DNA of 64,000 nucleotides from Clarkia xantiana subsp. parviflora (GCA_036873135.1 JAPTYO010000024.1:1860001-1924000), one strand, 5' to 3'; positions 20,016-31,056 are shown, counted from the first letter of the stretch. Notes: generated by a model not told the origin, from the sequence alone. Numbers and translations: made by a program.

Positions 20016-22386
20016 TTTAGTGTCGAATTCTGAGCCGTATACTGAGCCGGGGTGTTAGTCGGAGCCTGATTCAAGCTTAGAATTTCTCACTGGCTTTGAT
20101 TTAGGTCTCGCTGCTTTGTCGGAGAACTACCTAACTAGGTCTGACTATAACGAGCATGTTACTTTAGGTGACATTTGCCCCTTAGATGAGCCTTTATATC
20201 CCTTCCTTCCTTCTTTGGGGAATACCCGCCAGACAGTGACAGAGACCCCCAGGGGGAAGGTTGTTGTTTATCCTTCCCAGATTCGGTTTGGATTGCGGCT
20301 GCCTTATTGCGATGATCTTGTAGAATTGAGTAGGTTCTTTAGGATCTCCCCTGTGAACCTTGCCCCTAGTGCTATCCGCGTCTGGGTGGGCTTCCGGGTG
20401 TTAAGCCACTGGTACTCCTGGAAGTATTCATTGGTCTTGTTCCGATGCTTCTATCGATTCCAGTATCAGGGGAAGGTAGGCTTCGCGAGTTTTGTAACTC
20501 GCCATCCATCCCTCAAAGATTCCCGATTTGCTGATTTCGGGTTGAGCGGGGTTGAGTGGGATACTTCTCTTCGTTTCGTGGCCCGGAGCGATAACTCGGC
20601 GAGCCACTGGGCCAAACATTATTTCTTTATTACGGATTGATATGTTACTTGGCCGGTTTTGAATGAGGATCGGTCAGACGGCTGGCCTGCCTTTGGGGAG
20701 TTCTCTTCTGTGGACTTAGAGACTATGAAGACCATCTATGAGAGCCACAGGACCCAGTCATACTGCCCCGTGTCCTTGGTGACCGAGACAGATCTTTATG
20801 AGGCAGGGATTAGTTTGACTCCTGACTCCGGGTGTTCGGTATGTTACTTAGTCTTCTCATCTACATTTACTTTCTACTTTTCCCTTGTAGGTTGGTTTCA
20901 CGGGAAAACGTATAACGTGCAGGCAGCTCCGGTCGATCTGAGCAAGAGGAGGGCTCCCTCCATCTCTACCCCGAAGAAGTCCCCTATGCTTGGGAAGACT
21001 GCTGGGGCCTCTGGTATACTTCCTTCTTTTTTCCTCTTATGGCATACTTGTGTTTTTTCTTACGCTGTTTTCCTTGTATTGTTAGGGCACTCTCCTTTGG
21101 TGACCGAGAGAGTTGTTTCTGTGGGCAAGGGCTCTGGACCTTCTAAGTCCAAGTCACGGAGGTCTAACTCTGAGGCCGGGGCCTCGGCTGTCAAGAAGAA
21201 GAAGGCTACAGATCCTCCTCCCCCTGGTGTTCGTCCCCCGACCCTGTCTCGCGACAAAGAGATAGTGGTCGAAGAGGCGCCTTCCCGAGCTGATAAAGGG
21301 AAGCGACCTGTTGGTGATGGTGGAGTGGTCACTGGTTCTCCATCCCCTGCCCCCCAGCCGAGAGCACGGTTGTCAGGTTCGATCTTCTCCATGTCACTGA
21401 TGCTTCTATGTTTGTATTTTTCTTTATCTTGCTTTGTTTGTATAGGTGGGCCTCCGGCTTTGAGTCGGAAGGATTTTACGCGCCTTACTGACGAGGTTAT
21501 CGTTGGGTCTGAGTGGACTCCTTTTGCTGGGTTGAAGGATTTCCACCTTGATAACGGATCTTCCTTGTGCACTGCGGAGGTTGGTATCCGTGTACTTCGT
21601 GGTGCCATCCCTCTTGGTGATCGTGTTGCTCAGCCTAAGTCTGCTAGGGAGACCCGGCGTTTCGTTCAGGGTGTATTATCCCGTTATGTGCCTGTGAGTG
21701 GTGTCTCACTTCCCCTTTTTACTTTCATATGGTTACTTTTCCAGTTACTCATCTCTTGTTAAATTTCAAGGGGTATGTCTGACATGGTAAACATGTCGTC
21801 CCTTGTGCTAGAGCTATCCGATGAGAAGAAGGCTCTTGAAGATAGCCAGGTATCCCTGAAGACGGAGCTTGCCACTGCCACTGAGAAGGCACGCCTGTCC
21901 GATCTGAAGATGCAGGAGCTTAGGGACCAAGTGTCTTTACTTGAGACTACTGTAGGTAGCTTACGCCGTGAGGCTGAGGTCGCATCTTCACTCCATTCTG
22001 AGGAGTTGAGGAAACTTGAGGCAAGGTGCCGGGCAGAGGAGAGGGCTGTTGCAGTGTCTGAGTACAAGGCTTCCTCTGCCTTTACTGCTGATTACAGTGT
22101 GCAGCTTACTCAGGAGATGAACCAGTTTGGCGAGTATCTTGTTGACCATATTTTTCGTATTGATCCTCAGTTTCCGGTTGGCGATCTGGGTGATTTTGGA
22201 CCGTACGCTACTGGTTACATGGCTATCCTTAGGGGTCAGGCTGTTGTTGCTGACGAGCCTGCCCCTGCACAGGTGGATGCTACGCCTGTGGATATTGACA
22301 CTTCAGACTCTTCTTCCTCTTCCTCTATCTCTGCTGGTGGTTCGTCCTCAGGGGGTCAGGGGGACTCCCCAGAGGGCTCTGGTTGA
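20016..22386 (+). pseudogene. NA-1 antisense extra gene (putative gypsy-type transposon domain plus coiled coil)
   Basis: Exon pieces: SSLEFLTGFDLG...FGLRLPYCDDLVELSRFFRISPVNLAPSAIRVWVGF (to 20640), the plant 'putative gypsy-type transposon' domain (PF04195 style). Then WPAFGEFSSVDLE..., a Ser/Lys/Pro-rich linker with KSKSRRSNS, KDFTRLTDE...EWTPF...VGIRVLRG, and a final exon MVNMSSLVLELSDEKK with heptad repeats, ending in Ser-rich SSSSSSISAGGSSS at 22386. Introns fit GT-AG at 20839-20890, 21014-21085, 21377-21445 and 21695-21770, 52-76 bp each. Two stops (TAG after PGC near 20058, TGA after FITD at 20638) kill this copy. It is antisense to gag. Molecular role unknown. Confidence 0.8.
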
Positions 22387-22769
22387 TGTATTGACATCTT
22401 TCTATCTTTGTATATACGACCATACTTTTCCTCCCCTTTGATGGGTTGAGTATCTTTTGGGATTGCTGTAGGATTTTGTGTTGCTTTCCTTTTTCGTATT
22501 GTGTTGTTGGCAGTGTGGATCATTTGCCTTTTGATGGGTACTTCGTATGCATTTGTATGTATTCCTTTGATCATTGACTCTTCCTTTGGTGTGTTTTCCT
22601 TTACTTATCCTTCTTTTGTGTTTTCCTTCATGTTATACCTGCTATCTCATCAAGAAAAAACATTATGTGTTCTTTATACAACATTACTTTGCCATTATTT
22701 TCTCATGGGATCCTTCCTAGTATGGTGCAATGATCTCTTCTGATATCCTTTGAATGGTGTGTATGATAC
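22387..22769. other. Downstream region of NA-1 antisense gene
   Basis: T-rich, TTTTGTGTTT-type, likely 3' untranslated region. No gene seen. Confidence 0.5.
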
Positions 22770-23410
22770 TGTTAGACCAAAGATACGCTCTTGGTGGGCG
22801 TCGAATCTGTTCGCGAGACAGGCTCTCGGAGGGCACTTAACGTTTCACAGGATAGGCTCCCGGAGGGCACAAGTTAGACCAAAGATACGCTCCTGGTGGG
22901 CGTCGAATCTGGTAGTTTGAAATCTACCTCAAGATACGCTCTTGGGGGCGTCGAATCTGGTAGTTTGAAATCTACCTCAAGATACGCTCTTGGGAGCGTC
23001 GAAGGTCGTAGTTTTTAGAAACCACTCTCAAGATACGCTCTTGGGGGCGTCGAAATTCGTAGTTTTTTGAAACCACTCTCAAGATACGCTCTTGGGGGCG
23101 TCGAAGTTCATAGTTTTTGGAAACCACTCTCAAGATACGCTCTTGGGGGCGTCGAAGGTCGTAGTATGAAAACTACTCTCAAGATACGCTCTTGGGGGCG
23201 TCGAAGGTCGTAGTATGAAAACTACTCTCAATATACGCTCTTGGGGGCGTCGAAGGTCGTAGTATGAAAACTACTCTCAAGATACGCTCTTGGGGGCGTC
23301 GAAGGTCGTAGTATGAAAACTACTCTCAAGATACGCTATTGGGGGCGTTGAAGGTCGTAGTATGAAAACTACTCTCAAGATACGCTCTTGGGGGCGTTGA
23401 GGGTGTTGCT
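22770..23410. repeat. Tandem repeat, 48-51-bp unit, about 10 copies, each with small hairpins
   Basis: AGATACGCTCTTGGGGGCGTCGAAGG recurs near 22933, 22981, 23032, 23083, 23134, 23183, 23232, 23281, 23330 and 23379. The last six copies are spaced 49 bp exactly. ACGC..GCGT and GTAG..CTAC form two short stems per unit. Two longer, related units precede at 22770-22930. It lies between the tail-to-tail ends of gag and the antisense gene. Confidence 0.9.
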
Positions 23411-23669
23411 GACTTTGAAGTCATATCTGTGTAAGGATAACATAATGATTGTGTCACCACCTTCTTTGAAAGATACTTTTGAGTAACTTCTACTTCATTA
23501 GGAGCATTCATGCTTTATGTACACTTGGGGTGTCTTGGGTGTATCAAGATACCCTTTGGAGGAAATCAAAGATAGTTGTAGAGTTGGAGTAACTTCTTGA
23601 GTTCTCCTTCTCAAAAGTTGTTTTTGGAAAACTTAAAATGCTTGAACATGCTAAGTGCTGAATATGAAA
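23411..23669. other. Region between repeat array and second gag module of NA-1
   Basis: No gene recognised; presumably 3' flank of the gag frame. Confidence 0.5.
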
Positions 23670-24218
23670 CTAAGGATATGGGGTGGTGAGTTTGTCTGTT
23701 GCCACGTACTCCCTTAGGCCTCCTTTGTAAATCATCTCTTCCACTTCTATCTTCAACACCATGCAATCATTGGTTTGATGCCCCCAGGTCCTATGATACT
23801 CACACCAACCTTGTGCATCTCTTCCTAGGAAGGCCCTGCCCTCCTCTTTGCATGTGGGTAGCTCTTCCTTGAGGTACTTCTGAAAAATTTCTTCTATCTT
23901 CACTGTAAGGGGTGTGAATTTGAAATTTACACCTCCTTCCAGTGTGTCAGTCTCTCTTTCTTTTTCAGGGGCATCTTCCAGTTGCCCTATCTCTTTTGCA
24001 AATGCCTTGTCCAGCTTTTCTTTGAGCTCCCTCATTGTGCTTGTCATGACCATCTCATAGAGTCCTCCATATGCTTCAAATGAGGTCGGATGCATGTTTC
24101 TAAGGAAGGCCCTGACAGCCTCTCTTCTTGTGATGTCCATGTTGGCACCATAACTGAAGAATCTCTCAAAGTAGCTTGACATGGACTCCCTCGGCATTTG
24201 CTTGATGTCATCTATGTA
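23670..24218 (-). pseudogene. NA-1 second Gag module (capsid C-terminal part plus CHHC knuckle)
   Basis: In the same frame as the upstream gag-protease, separated from it by one TGA at 24219-24221. Reads SMSSYFERFFSYGANMD...REAVRAFLRNMHP...SFEAY, aligned by eye with DESLAHYYQRY...GETIRTFIRNL...PYGSD of the TAT-C Gag. After a charged linker comes WCEYHRTWGHQTNDC (C-x2-H-x4-H-x4-C) and a MVLKIEVEEMIYKGGLREYV tail, the same knuckle and tail as in Tat Gags. So a second, partial Gag follows the protease in one reading frame, where a polymerase would normally begin. No such arrangement is seen in TAT-B or TAT-C. Confidence 0.75.
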
Positions 24219-27020
24219 TCAGAAGCCTCTTATGATGGAGTCCCTTTTTCTCTTTCCTTCTACACTCTCTAGCTGCCAAGGTATGCTTGTTACCTTTACA
24301 GCCTTACCCCTTTGTGTCTTCTTAGCCAGTCCTTGGAAAAGCTGCCTACTCAGGCGGAGTGCAACTCCGTTCTTCATCTTTATTTGCCTTTGTCTCTTCA
24401 TCACCTTCTCTTTGTCTTGGTTGGCCCCCATCATGACCATAGCCACTGTGTCTGACTTGTGTGATCTATGTCTCATGGAGTTGACGTAGCACTGCCTTGC
24501 AGTGCGTTGATCACCCAAGACTTCTCCAATTCCGTTTTCAGTGATGTATTTCAGCTTCTGGTGCACGGTAGATGGCACAATTTCGTATGGATTTATGGTT
24601 GTTCTTTCTAAGATCCCGTTGTAGGCTCCCAGGCTTTAAACCACCAGGAAGTTAACGTGCATTCTCAGCTGTGTCCATCCTTGGCCCATGGTCACTGGCA
24701 GGGTTATCATTCCCAGGGGGTAGCTTGTTGCCCCTGAGAAGCCAATCAGAGGGAAGTTGACTAGTTTGATGTCTGCCTTTGTTTTTCCTATTTCTTCCAG
24801 GACCCTTAGGCTTAGGAGGTCTGCAGAGCTGCCCCCATCTACCAGTATTCTCTTTACATCGAAATTATCAATGTCCATTGTGATGACCAAAGCATCGTCA
24901 TGCGGGAAGACAATGTGACTCTTGTCCTTCTCCGAGAATTCAATCTTCATCTCCTCTCCTTCTCGTGGTCTCTTTCTCCACCTTGGTACTGAACTCAGTT
25001 TGGATGCATAAACTTCTCTTGCATTAGCTGTTGGGCCACCTGATGCCACTCCTCCATGTATCATGTTTATGGTCCCCCTCTTGTTAGGTGGGGGATTATA
25101 ATCTACCTTAGCTTTGCCTTTATCCTTGTATGATGGCCCTAGCTGTATGCTGTTGCCACCGTGATCAACAAACTGTTTTAGCTCCCCCCTCTGGATGATA
25201 TTGTTGATGCTTAGCTTCAAGCTAAAGCATTCGTTCGTATCATGTATGTATGCCTCATGGTTATCGCACCATCTATCCTTGTGTGTCCCTACCATTGGCG
25301 CTCTCCATCTTCCGGGGGGCGACCATAGTTTCTGATTTCTCATCTCTCTTAGGATCACTGCTGGGGTGGTGTTTAATGGTATGAACTTGATAACATTTAT
25401 TTCCCTAGCCTTCAGTGGCTCACCCATTTGATTTCTTTGCTGAGGGGGACGCCACTCTTGTTGCCTTATGGGTTGAGGTACCTGAGGTGGCTTTCCCTTA
25501 TTCTGCTTTGTGTTGTCCTCCTTAGCTGCTTGAATCTTGGCTTTCTTACTCACTCTGTGCCTCTCCAGGTCTATATGAGTTTTTACTCTCCCTGCTAGCT
25601 CCTCTAAGGTGCTTGCCGGTTTCTTGGCCATCTTCTCTGCCAGTGTGGACCCGAAGCGGCCTAGGTTTCTTATAAAGGCTCTTATTATTTCACCCTCGGT
25701 GATATCGCCCTGTATGTCTGCTATGTTCTGGTTGAACCTAGTGTAGTAATCAGCCAAGGATTCATCATTTTCTTGCTTCACATCATCTAGGGAGCCTGTT
25801 CCTTTAAGTAGCTTCCTTTCTCCTAGATATCTCTGAAGAAATTTCGCCTTTAGCTGCGCCCATGAGTGGATGCTCTCGGTAGGTAGGCTAAAGAACCAAT
25901 GTGACGCCACCCCTGATAGGGTGTTTGGAAATAGGAGTGTCTTGTATCAGTCGTCAGTAGTTCTCCCGAATAGAGAGGCTTCATGCTGTTGAATGTGCTC
26001 CAAAGGGTCTCCCTTGCCATTGTACTTTGCTATCTGTATTGTATGCAAGGAGTCTGGAACTTTGTTCATTTCTAACTCCCTCGTGAAGGGGTGGTTCGTG
26101 TTGTCGCTCAGGCAATGCAGTCCATTTCTCTTTGACTCGCTCATCTTTCTCACTATCATGGCTTCTATCTCCTCCGGGGTAATCATCACCGGCGATGGAG
26201 TATAGTCTCTCTGATATCCTCCATAGTTATACATTGGGCTTGCTTGGATTCCTTGTCCGTGCTGGTACGGACTGTAGGCGTATCCTTGATATCCCTGCTG
26301 GGGTACTTGGTGGAATTCCTGCCTCCTTGGAGGTCTTGCCTGTCTGTCTGCCCCTAGTGGGGTGTAAGCCCTGGCGTCCTGCTGTGTCCGTTGCTGCCTT
26401 GGAGGCACAAATTGCTGTCTTCCCTCTGGGGGTGGCCCTTGGTTATCTCTCCTTTGTTCTTCTTGCTGCCCTGTTCGAGGGTGCGAGTGGTGTTCTTCTT
26501 CTGGGGCTTGTTCTTGCTCATGAACTTCTTCTTCTTCATGCTGGTGTTGCCTTCCCTGTCTGTTCCTCAGAGTCTCTCTATAGGCTAGCAGCTCATCCAA
26601 TGCGCTCATCAACCCCGGAGTCACTGTATGTGCTCCTTGTGTGTATGCTGGCCTTGTGTTGGTTGTGTGGGCTCGATTGTCGTTCCTTTGAGCCGGCATC
26701 CCATATGGATATCCTTGAGGTTGCGCCTCATAGTAGTATCCCTGAGGAGGTGTCGTGTATTGGGATGGCACTCCCTATTGCTCCCCCTCTCTTTGTGGCC
26801 TCCTTGCCAATGGAGTTGAGGCTGTGGAAGACTCAGCCCCAGCTGGGCGTGAGGGTCCTCCTTCCTGGTTGTTAGGCTGGGGCGCCTGTGGGGTTACTTG
26901 AGGTTCTGGGTGTACAGGCTGTTTCTCTGGGTTAGGCTGCCTTGCTGGAGGTATAGGCTGTCTCCCTCACCTATTGCCCCCAGGTGGGCGGTGATGCCTA
27001 GATGCTAAGCTATTCGTCAT
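24219..27020 (-). pseudogene. NA-1 Gag-protease
   Basis: The frame opens at ATG 27020 (MTNSLASRHHRPPGG), about 30 bp from the primer-binding site. After a Pro/Gln/Tyr-rich N-terminus (26800-26200), capsid reads ASHWFFSLPTESIHSWAQLKAKFLQRY and DESLADYYTRFNQN...GEIIRAFIRNL. Then come the knuckle WCDNHEAYIHDTNEC (C-x2-H-x4-H-x4-C) and, after GTINMIHGG, an aspartic protease with PHDDALVIT, ILVDGGSSADLL and GFSGATSYPLG. TTINPYEIV..STVHQKLKY ends the protease. The frame is unbroken in phase to 23670 but has stops near 26969 (TGA), 26780 (TAG), 25947 (TGA), 24636 (TAA) and 24219 (TGA). It lines up with the gag-protease of TAT-B and TAT-C, but no RT follows. Confidence 0.85.
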
Positions 27021-27052
27021 CGCTCTCGTTATTGCCAGGCTTTCTGTTCGAA

Positions 27053-27069
27053 GCCCACGGACGGCGCCA
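27053..27069 (-). promoter_or_regulatory. Primer-binding site of NA-1
   Basis: The minus strand reads TGGCGCCGTCCGTGGGC two bases from the 5' LTR. The first nine bases match the Asp-tRNA type of site seen in TAT-B (TGGCGCCGTTGC...); the remainder differs. Confidence 0.8.
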
Positions 27070-27071
27070 AG

Positions 27072-27851
27072 TGTTAGGTTCTAAGTTTCAGGTCAACGGG
27101 CGGTCGACCTAAGCCTTATTCCTCACTGGAGAAATTGTGGGTTCGGTGCTCCTAAGTCTTGTCGTCATGATCCATATATTTCTGTCCTTTGCCTTCTCTT
27201 CTCTTCGTGCCCTACAAGAGGGGCAATATCAAGCACGGAGGGGGGGGTGGTGCTTGATGTACCCTCTCCGATGCCTAAGTCAGTACTATACTTTTAGAGA
27301 GATAAAGCTAGAGAGATGTCAGAGCTAAATTGCATACTTAGCCAAGATGATCAAATGAATGGTGGAAAGGTTGTATTTATAGGCAACGGTGTCATTAAGG
27401 TGGCTTAATGACATCGTTAACCTTTAAGCACAATTAATTAGCCCTTAATCACGTAATTAAAACCTTAAAGAACGGAGAGGTTGGCGGAAATAAACTGAGT
27501 ATCGGAGTCGGGAAGCGGTGCCGGGGCCCTTGGGGGGAGAAAATCCGACCCCCAAGGGTAGGGGTTGGGTGTGGCCATCCAACCCCTCCCTAGGGGAGAT
27601 AGGGTTGGTCCACCCGATCTCCCCTAGGGGAGGTCGGGTTGGTCCACCCGATCTCCCCTAGGGGAGGTCGGGTGTGGCCACCTGACCTCACCTAGGTGAG
27701 TTTGCCTCGGTCCGGACGAGTATTTTGGCCTCGTCCGGATCGTTGGCGTTTCCGCGGGGTGTTTGGGTCGAAGTTTCGATTTACAATCATTGACGGGGTG
27801 ATCAAAATAAAACGATTCGGAAGTCAACAGGTTCAAATTGGGCGTATATCA
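27072..27851 (-). repeat. 5' LTR of NA-1
   Basis: 780 bp, TGTTAGGTTC...GGGCGTATATCA. Longer than the 3' LTR mainly because its hairpin array has four rather than three palindromes (27556-27697). TATA box at 27374-27381. The tip lacks three bases against the other LTRs. Confidence 0.92.
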
Positions 27852-28079
27852 CACATCTAAGGTGTACATACACATACACACACACTTATAAATAAGTAAA
27901 TATTAAAAGAAATAAATAAATACTTACTAAATATTTTTTTGATTTTATTATTTTTATAATTTTATTTTTTGATAGATTTTTTATAGATTGTATACACATC
28001 TTTGATAGTAATTTCCACATTTAATTGATAATTAAACTTTAATTATTATTTAAGGCAATCATGTTAAATATTATTTCTT
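27852..28079. other. AT-rich DNA between NA-1 and TAT-B, no gene
   Basis: Contains a CACATACACACACAC run and A/T tracts. It continues at 35507 when TAT-B is removed. Confidence 0.7.
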
Positions 28080-28084
28080 ATTTA
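28080..28084. repeat. Target-site duplication of TAT-B, left copy (ATTTA)
   Basis: ATTTA precedes the left LTR; the right copy is at 35502-35506. Confidence 0.92.
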
Positions 28085-28819
28085 TGTTGGATCACGGGCG
28101 AAGCTCGGTTACGTCCTTGACGGAATGCTCTGGACTCCTGGGCTCCGCGTAATCCTGCAAAAGGGGATGAACTGGGTGGTGACCTAGAATCCCTCTCCGA
28201 TGCTTAAATGAGTATGTATCAATGGGGTGGCAGCAATATTCTAAGTGCGTATCAGAGAGTATTTTCTGAGGTAACTTCCTCCCTTATATAGGAGGAGAAG
28301 TTACTCAGTTACCTGTGACCGTGACTGGCCGTTGTACTCATGATTCCGCATATCTCGTTCGGGATTCCGTATATCTCGCCCCACGCTCCGCGTATCTTGC
28401 CCATACTCCGCGTATCCCGGGCACGCCCTGCGTATCTCGGGGGAGGTTATCTATATCTCAACCGTCTCCCACTACTCTTATCTAGTAGGCGGGTTTCTCG
28501 GCCTTATCCTCTGACCACAAGTCCCAACTCTTGTCGGGGACTCCAGAGTTATCTCATTCTAGGTCACCACCCAGGACCCTTTGTCTCACGAGACAGGTCC
28601 AGCCTCCGCGGGGCTTTATTATCGGGGCCTTTACTAAGGCATATCGGGGCCTACTCAGAGGCTTCTTGTCGGGAGCATTCAGCTCATATATCGGGACCGC
28701 CGAAGTATGGACCCTTCGTACTGGGCCTCTGGGCCTTCCAGGCTTTTCACGAGGCCCACTGGACCTACTCGCCGTCCATTGGCTGTTAACGGGGCTAACG
28801 ATTACATCGGAACCCATCA
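28085..28819 (-). repeat. 3' LTR of TAT-B
   Basis: 735 bp, TGTTGGATCACGG...TCGGAACCCATCA. TATA box at 28284-28291 on the minus strand (CCTATATAAGGG). Repeated CGTATCTCG blocks at 28340-28445 lie in U3. Same family as the TAT-D LTRs. Confidence 0.93.
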
Positions 28820-28846
28820 TTTGCCCCCAAGACATGGGGGACTTTT
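28820..28846 (-). promoter_or_regulatory. Polypurine tract region of TAT-B
   Basis: The minus strand reads CCCCCATGTCTTGGGGGCAAA next to the 3' LTR; TTGGGGGCAAA is the likely primer. Identical context in TAT-D at 54209. Confidence 0.75.
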
Positions 28847-28865
28847 AGTCCGTCGTGTCTTCCAA

Positions 28866-29010
28866 TTCCAGACCTCCTGACCTCATCGTCGGAGGCTTTT
28901 GTCTCCATACCTCCCGATACTGCCGTCGGAGGTTTTTGTCTTCATACCTCCCGATATTGCCATCGGAGGCTTTTGTCTTCATACCTCCCGATACTGCCGT
29001 CGCAGGCTTT
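28866..29010. repeat. Tandem repeat, about 37-bp unit, 4 copies
   Basis: ACCTCCCGATA.TGCC.TCGGAGGCTTTTGTCT recurs near 28908, 28945 and 28982, after a diverged copy from 28870. The first part is shared with TAT-D (54298). Confidence 0.75.
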
Positions 29011-29215
29011 ACCACTTAAGGTTTCTCGTCTACTCGGGACTTCACCACTTAAGGTTTCTCGTCTACTCGGGACTTCACCACTTAAGGTTTCTCGTCCACT
29101 CGGGACTTCACCAGTTAAGGTTTCTCGTCTATTCGGGACTTCACCATTTAAGGTTTCTCGTCTATTCGGGACATTTTCCTCGGGACTTTACCACTTAAGG
29201 TTTCTCATCCCTGTC
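29008..29215. repeat. Tandem repeat, 33-bp unit, 6 copies
   Basis: CACCACTTAAGGTTTCTCGT recurs with spacing of 33 bp (29018, 29051, 29084, 29117, 29150, then 29197). Since 33 is a multiple of 3, artefactual frames run through it. Confidence 0.9.
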
Positions 29216-29269
29216 TCTCAAGGCCATTTTGTACATCACTTAAGATGATTTATTTCGCAACCCTTAAGG

Positions 29270-29720
29270 CTTTTACCGCGCCAATCCAGACGACTTAATC
29301 GTACCCTTCAGGGCTTTTATCGCGTCCTACCAGACGGCTTAATCGTACCCTTTAAGGCTTTTTTGCCGCATCATATAGAAGACTTACGCGGACCTGTTAA
29401 GGCTTTTTCGTACCAGCTAAGGCTTTTGGCCGCATCATATAGACGACTTACGCGGACCTGTTAAGGCTTTTTCGTACCCGTTAAGGCTTTTGGCTGCATC
29501 ATATAGACGACTTACGCGGACCTATTAAGGCTTTTTCGTACCCGTAAAGGCTTTTGGCCGCATCATATAGACGACTTACGCGGACCTGTTAAGGCTTTTT
29601 CGTACCCGTTAAGGCTTTTGGCCGCATCATATAGACGACTTACGCGGACCTGTTAAGGCTTTTCGTACCCGTTAAGGCTTTTGGCCGCATCATATAGACG
29701 TCTTAATCGGATTGATAGAT
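29270..29720. repeat. Tandem repeat, about 64-bp unit, 6 copies
   Basis: GGCCGCATCATATAGACGACTTACGCGGACC recurs near 29364, 29429, 29492, 29557, 29621 and 29684. Two shorter related units precede it. It ends about 30 bp from the integrase stop. Confidence 0.9.
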
Positions 29721-29748
29721 AACTTGCGCCATTCACGGCGACTTAATA

Positions 29749-31056
29749 TCAAACATGATACTTCTTCAAGTGTTCGCCACTGAAGGAATGCTTCAACGTC
29801 TTGCCATCAAGGTCCTCTAGCTTGTATGCATTGGGTGCTGGCATCCCTACGATCTTGTAAGGTCCCTCCCATTTTGGCGATAGCTTGTTGATCCGATCTT
29901 GATGAACGAACTCGTTCCTCCGCCAGACAAGTTCTCCAACGAAGAATTGTCGGAACTTGACACGCCGATTGTAATATCGGGCTGTTGCCAGACGCATTCG
30001 GGCCTGGACTTCATCAGCCTTCCATCTTTTCTCCTCGAGCAAGTCTAAGTCCAGACGTCTTATTTCCTCGTTTGTCAGAGGCTCGTAATATTTCGCGCGA
30101 TGGGACGCCACCGCTATTTCCACGGGAGCGACTGCCTCCGTGCCATAGACCAGGCCAAACGGAGTTTCTCCTGTTGATTGCTTGGGTGTTGTTCTCACAG
30201 CCCACAACACGTTTTCGAGCTCATCCAGCCAATGGCCCTGCAAGGCGTAAACTCTCTTCTTCAAGCCATCCATCACGATCTTGTTGGCTGATTCTACCTG
30301 GCCATTGGTTTGAGCGTGGCGGACTGAAGCGGTCCGATGTTCGATGTTCAACTCCTCCCGGTACTCCTTCAACTAAGCCCCATTGAACGGAGGGCCGTTG
30401 TCGCTGATCAACACTCGAGGAACCCCATACCGGGATATGATCTGAGTTTGAAGGAACTTGAGGATCTGCTGTCCCGTCGTCTTGGCCAATGCCTTAGCCT
30501 TTATCCACTTTGAGAAGTAATCGATTGCCACGAGCAAATACTTGCACTGACCTTTCGCTTGGGGAAGAGGTCCCACCAAGTCAATCCCCCATTGCGCGAA
30601 GGGCCATGCACTCCTGATGGGCATTAAGTCCGCGGCGGGAGCCACGATATTTGGAGCGTACCTCTGGCATGCATCACAGGATCGGACCATTGCTGTCGCC
30701 TCCTTGTTCATCGAAGGCCAATAGTAGCCCAAGTTCAGCGTCTTCCTCACAAGAGATCGAGCCCCTTCGTGACAGGCCGCGACTCCCTCGTCTAGCTCCC
30801 TCAGGATCCGATTCGTGTCAGGTTCCGCCACACATTTTAGGAAAGGCTTTACATACCCTTTTTTGTATAACTGGTTGTCCACCATCGCGTAGTTGTCCGC
30901 AATCCGACGTAACCTGACAGCTGCCACCTCGTCATCGGGGAGTGCCCCCGTAGTCAGGTATGTGACCATCGGGGTCATCCAAGTGGGCTTCTCTTCTTCC
31001 TCCGATCCTGTCTCAATAGCGCAGATCTCCGCTGGATCAATGTTTGAGATAATCAC
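29749..31056 (-). pseudogene. TAT-B integrase
   Basis: Zinc-binding part: CHEGARSLVRKTLNLGYYWPSMN and RSCDACQRYAP. Core: GIDLVGPLPQAKGQC and DYFSKWIKAKAL, ISDNGPPF, NGQVESANKIV. C-terminal: RRNEFVHQDRINKLSPKWEGPYK and a conserved tail SFSGEHLKKYHV. A TAG replaces the Gln codon of the TAT-C copy at 30373-30375, just after the second catalytic Asp. The 5' side is out of frame with the RNase H segment near 31056. Inactive copy of Tat integrase. Confidence 0.9.

Larger units (their letters stand above)
17757..27851 (-). mobile_element. NA-1: non-autonomous gypsy element with gag-protease-gag and antisense gene, no polymerase
   Basis: Two LTRs (17757-18506 and 27072-27851) enclose, in element order, a primer-binding site, a gag-protease-gag frame (27020-23670), tandem repeats (22770-23410) and an oppositely oriented intron-bearing gene (20016-22386). 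RT, RNase H and integrase are absent and there is no room for them. This resembles the TR-GAG concept (terminal-repeat elements carrying only Gag) but also carries the Tat extra gene. No clear target duplication: the left flank is CTACA and the right flank is CACAT, and the right LTR lacks three bases near its tip. NA-2 and NA-3 are further copies, so it is a family. Confidence 0.9.

Noticed and set aside
22920..23410. Regular repeats as a possible CRISPR array
   Set aside because: Units are continuous tandem repeats without unique spacers, no cas genes are present, and the context is a plant retrotransposon.
26195..26875. 226-codon plus-strand frame
   Set aside because: Antisense shadow of the NA-1 Gag N-terminus; its NA-2 counterpart is interrupted differently.
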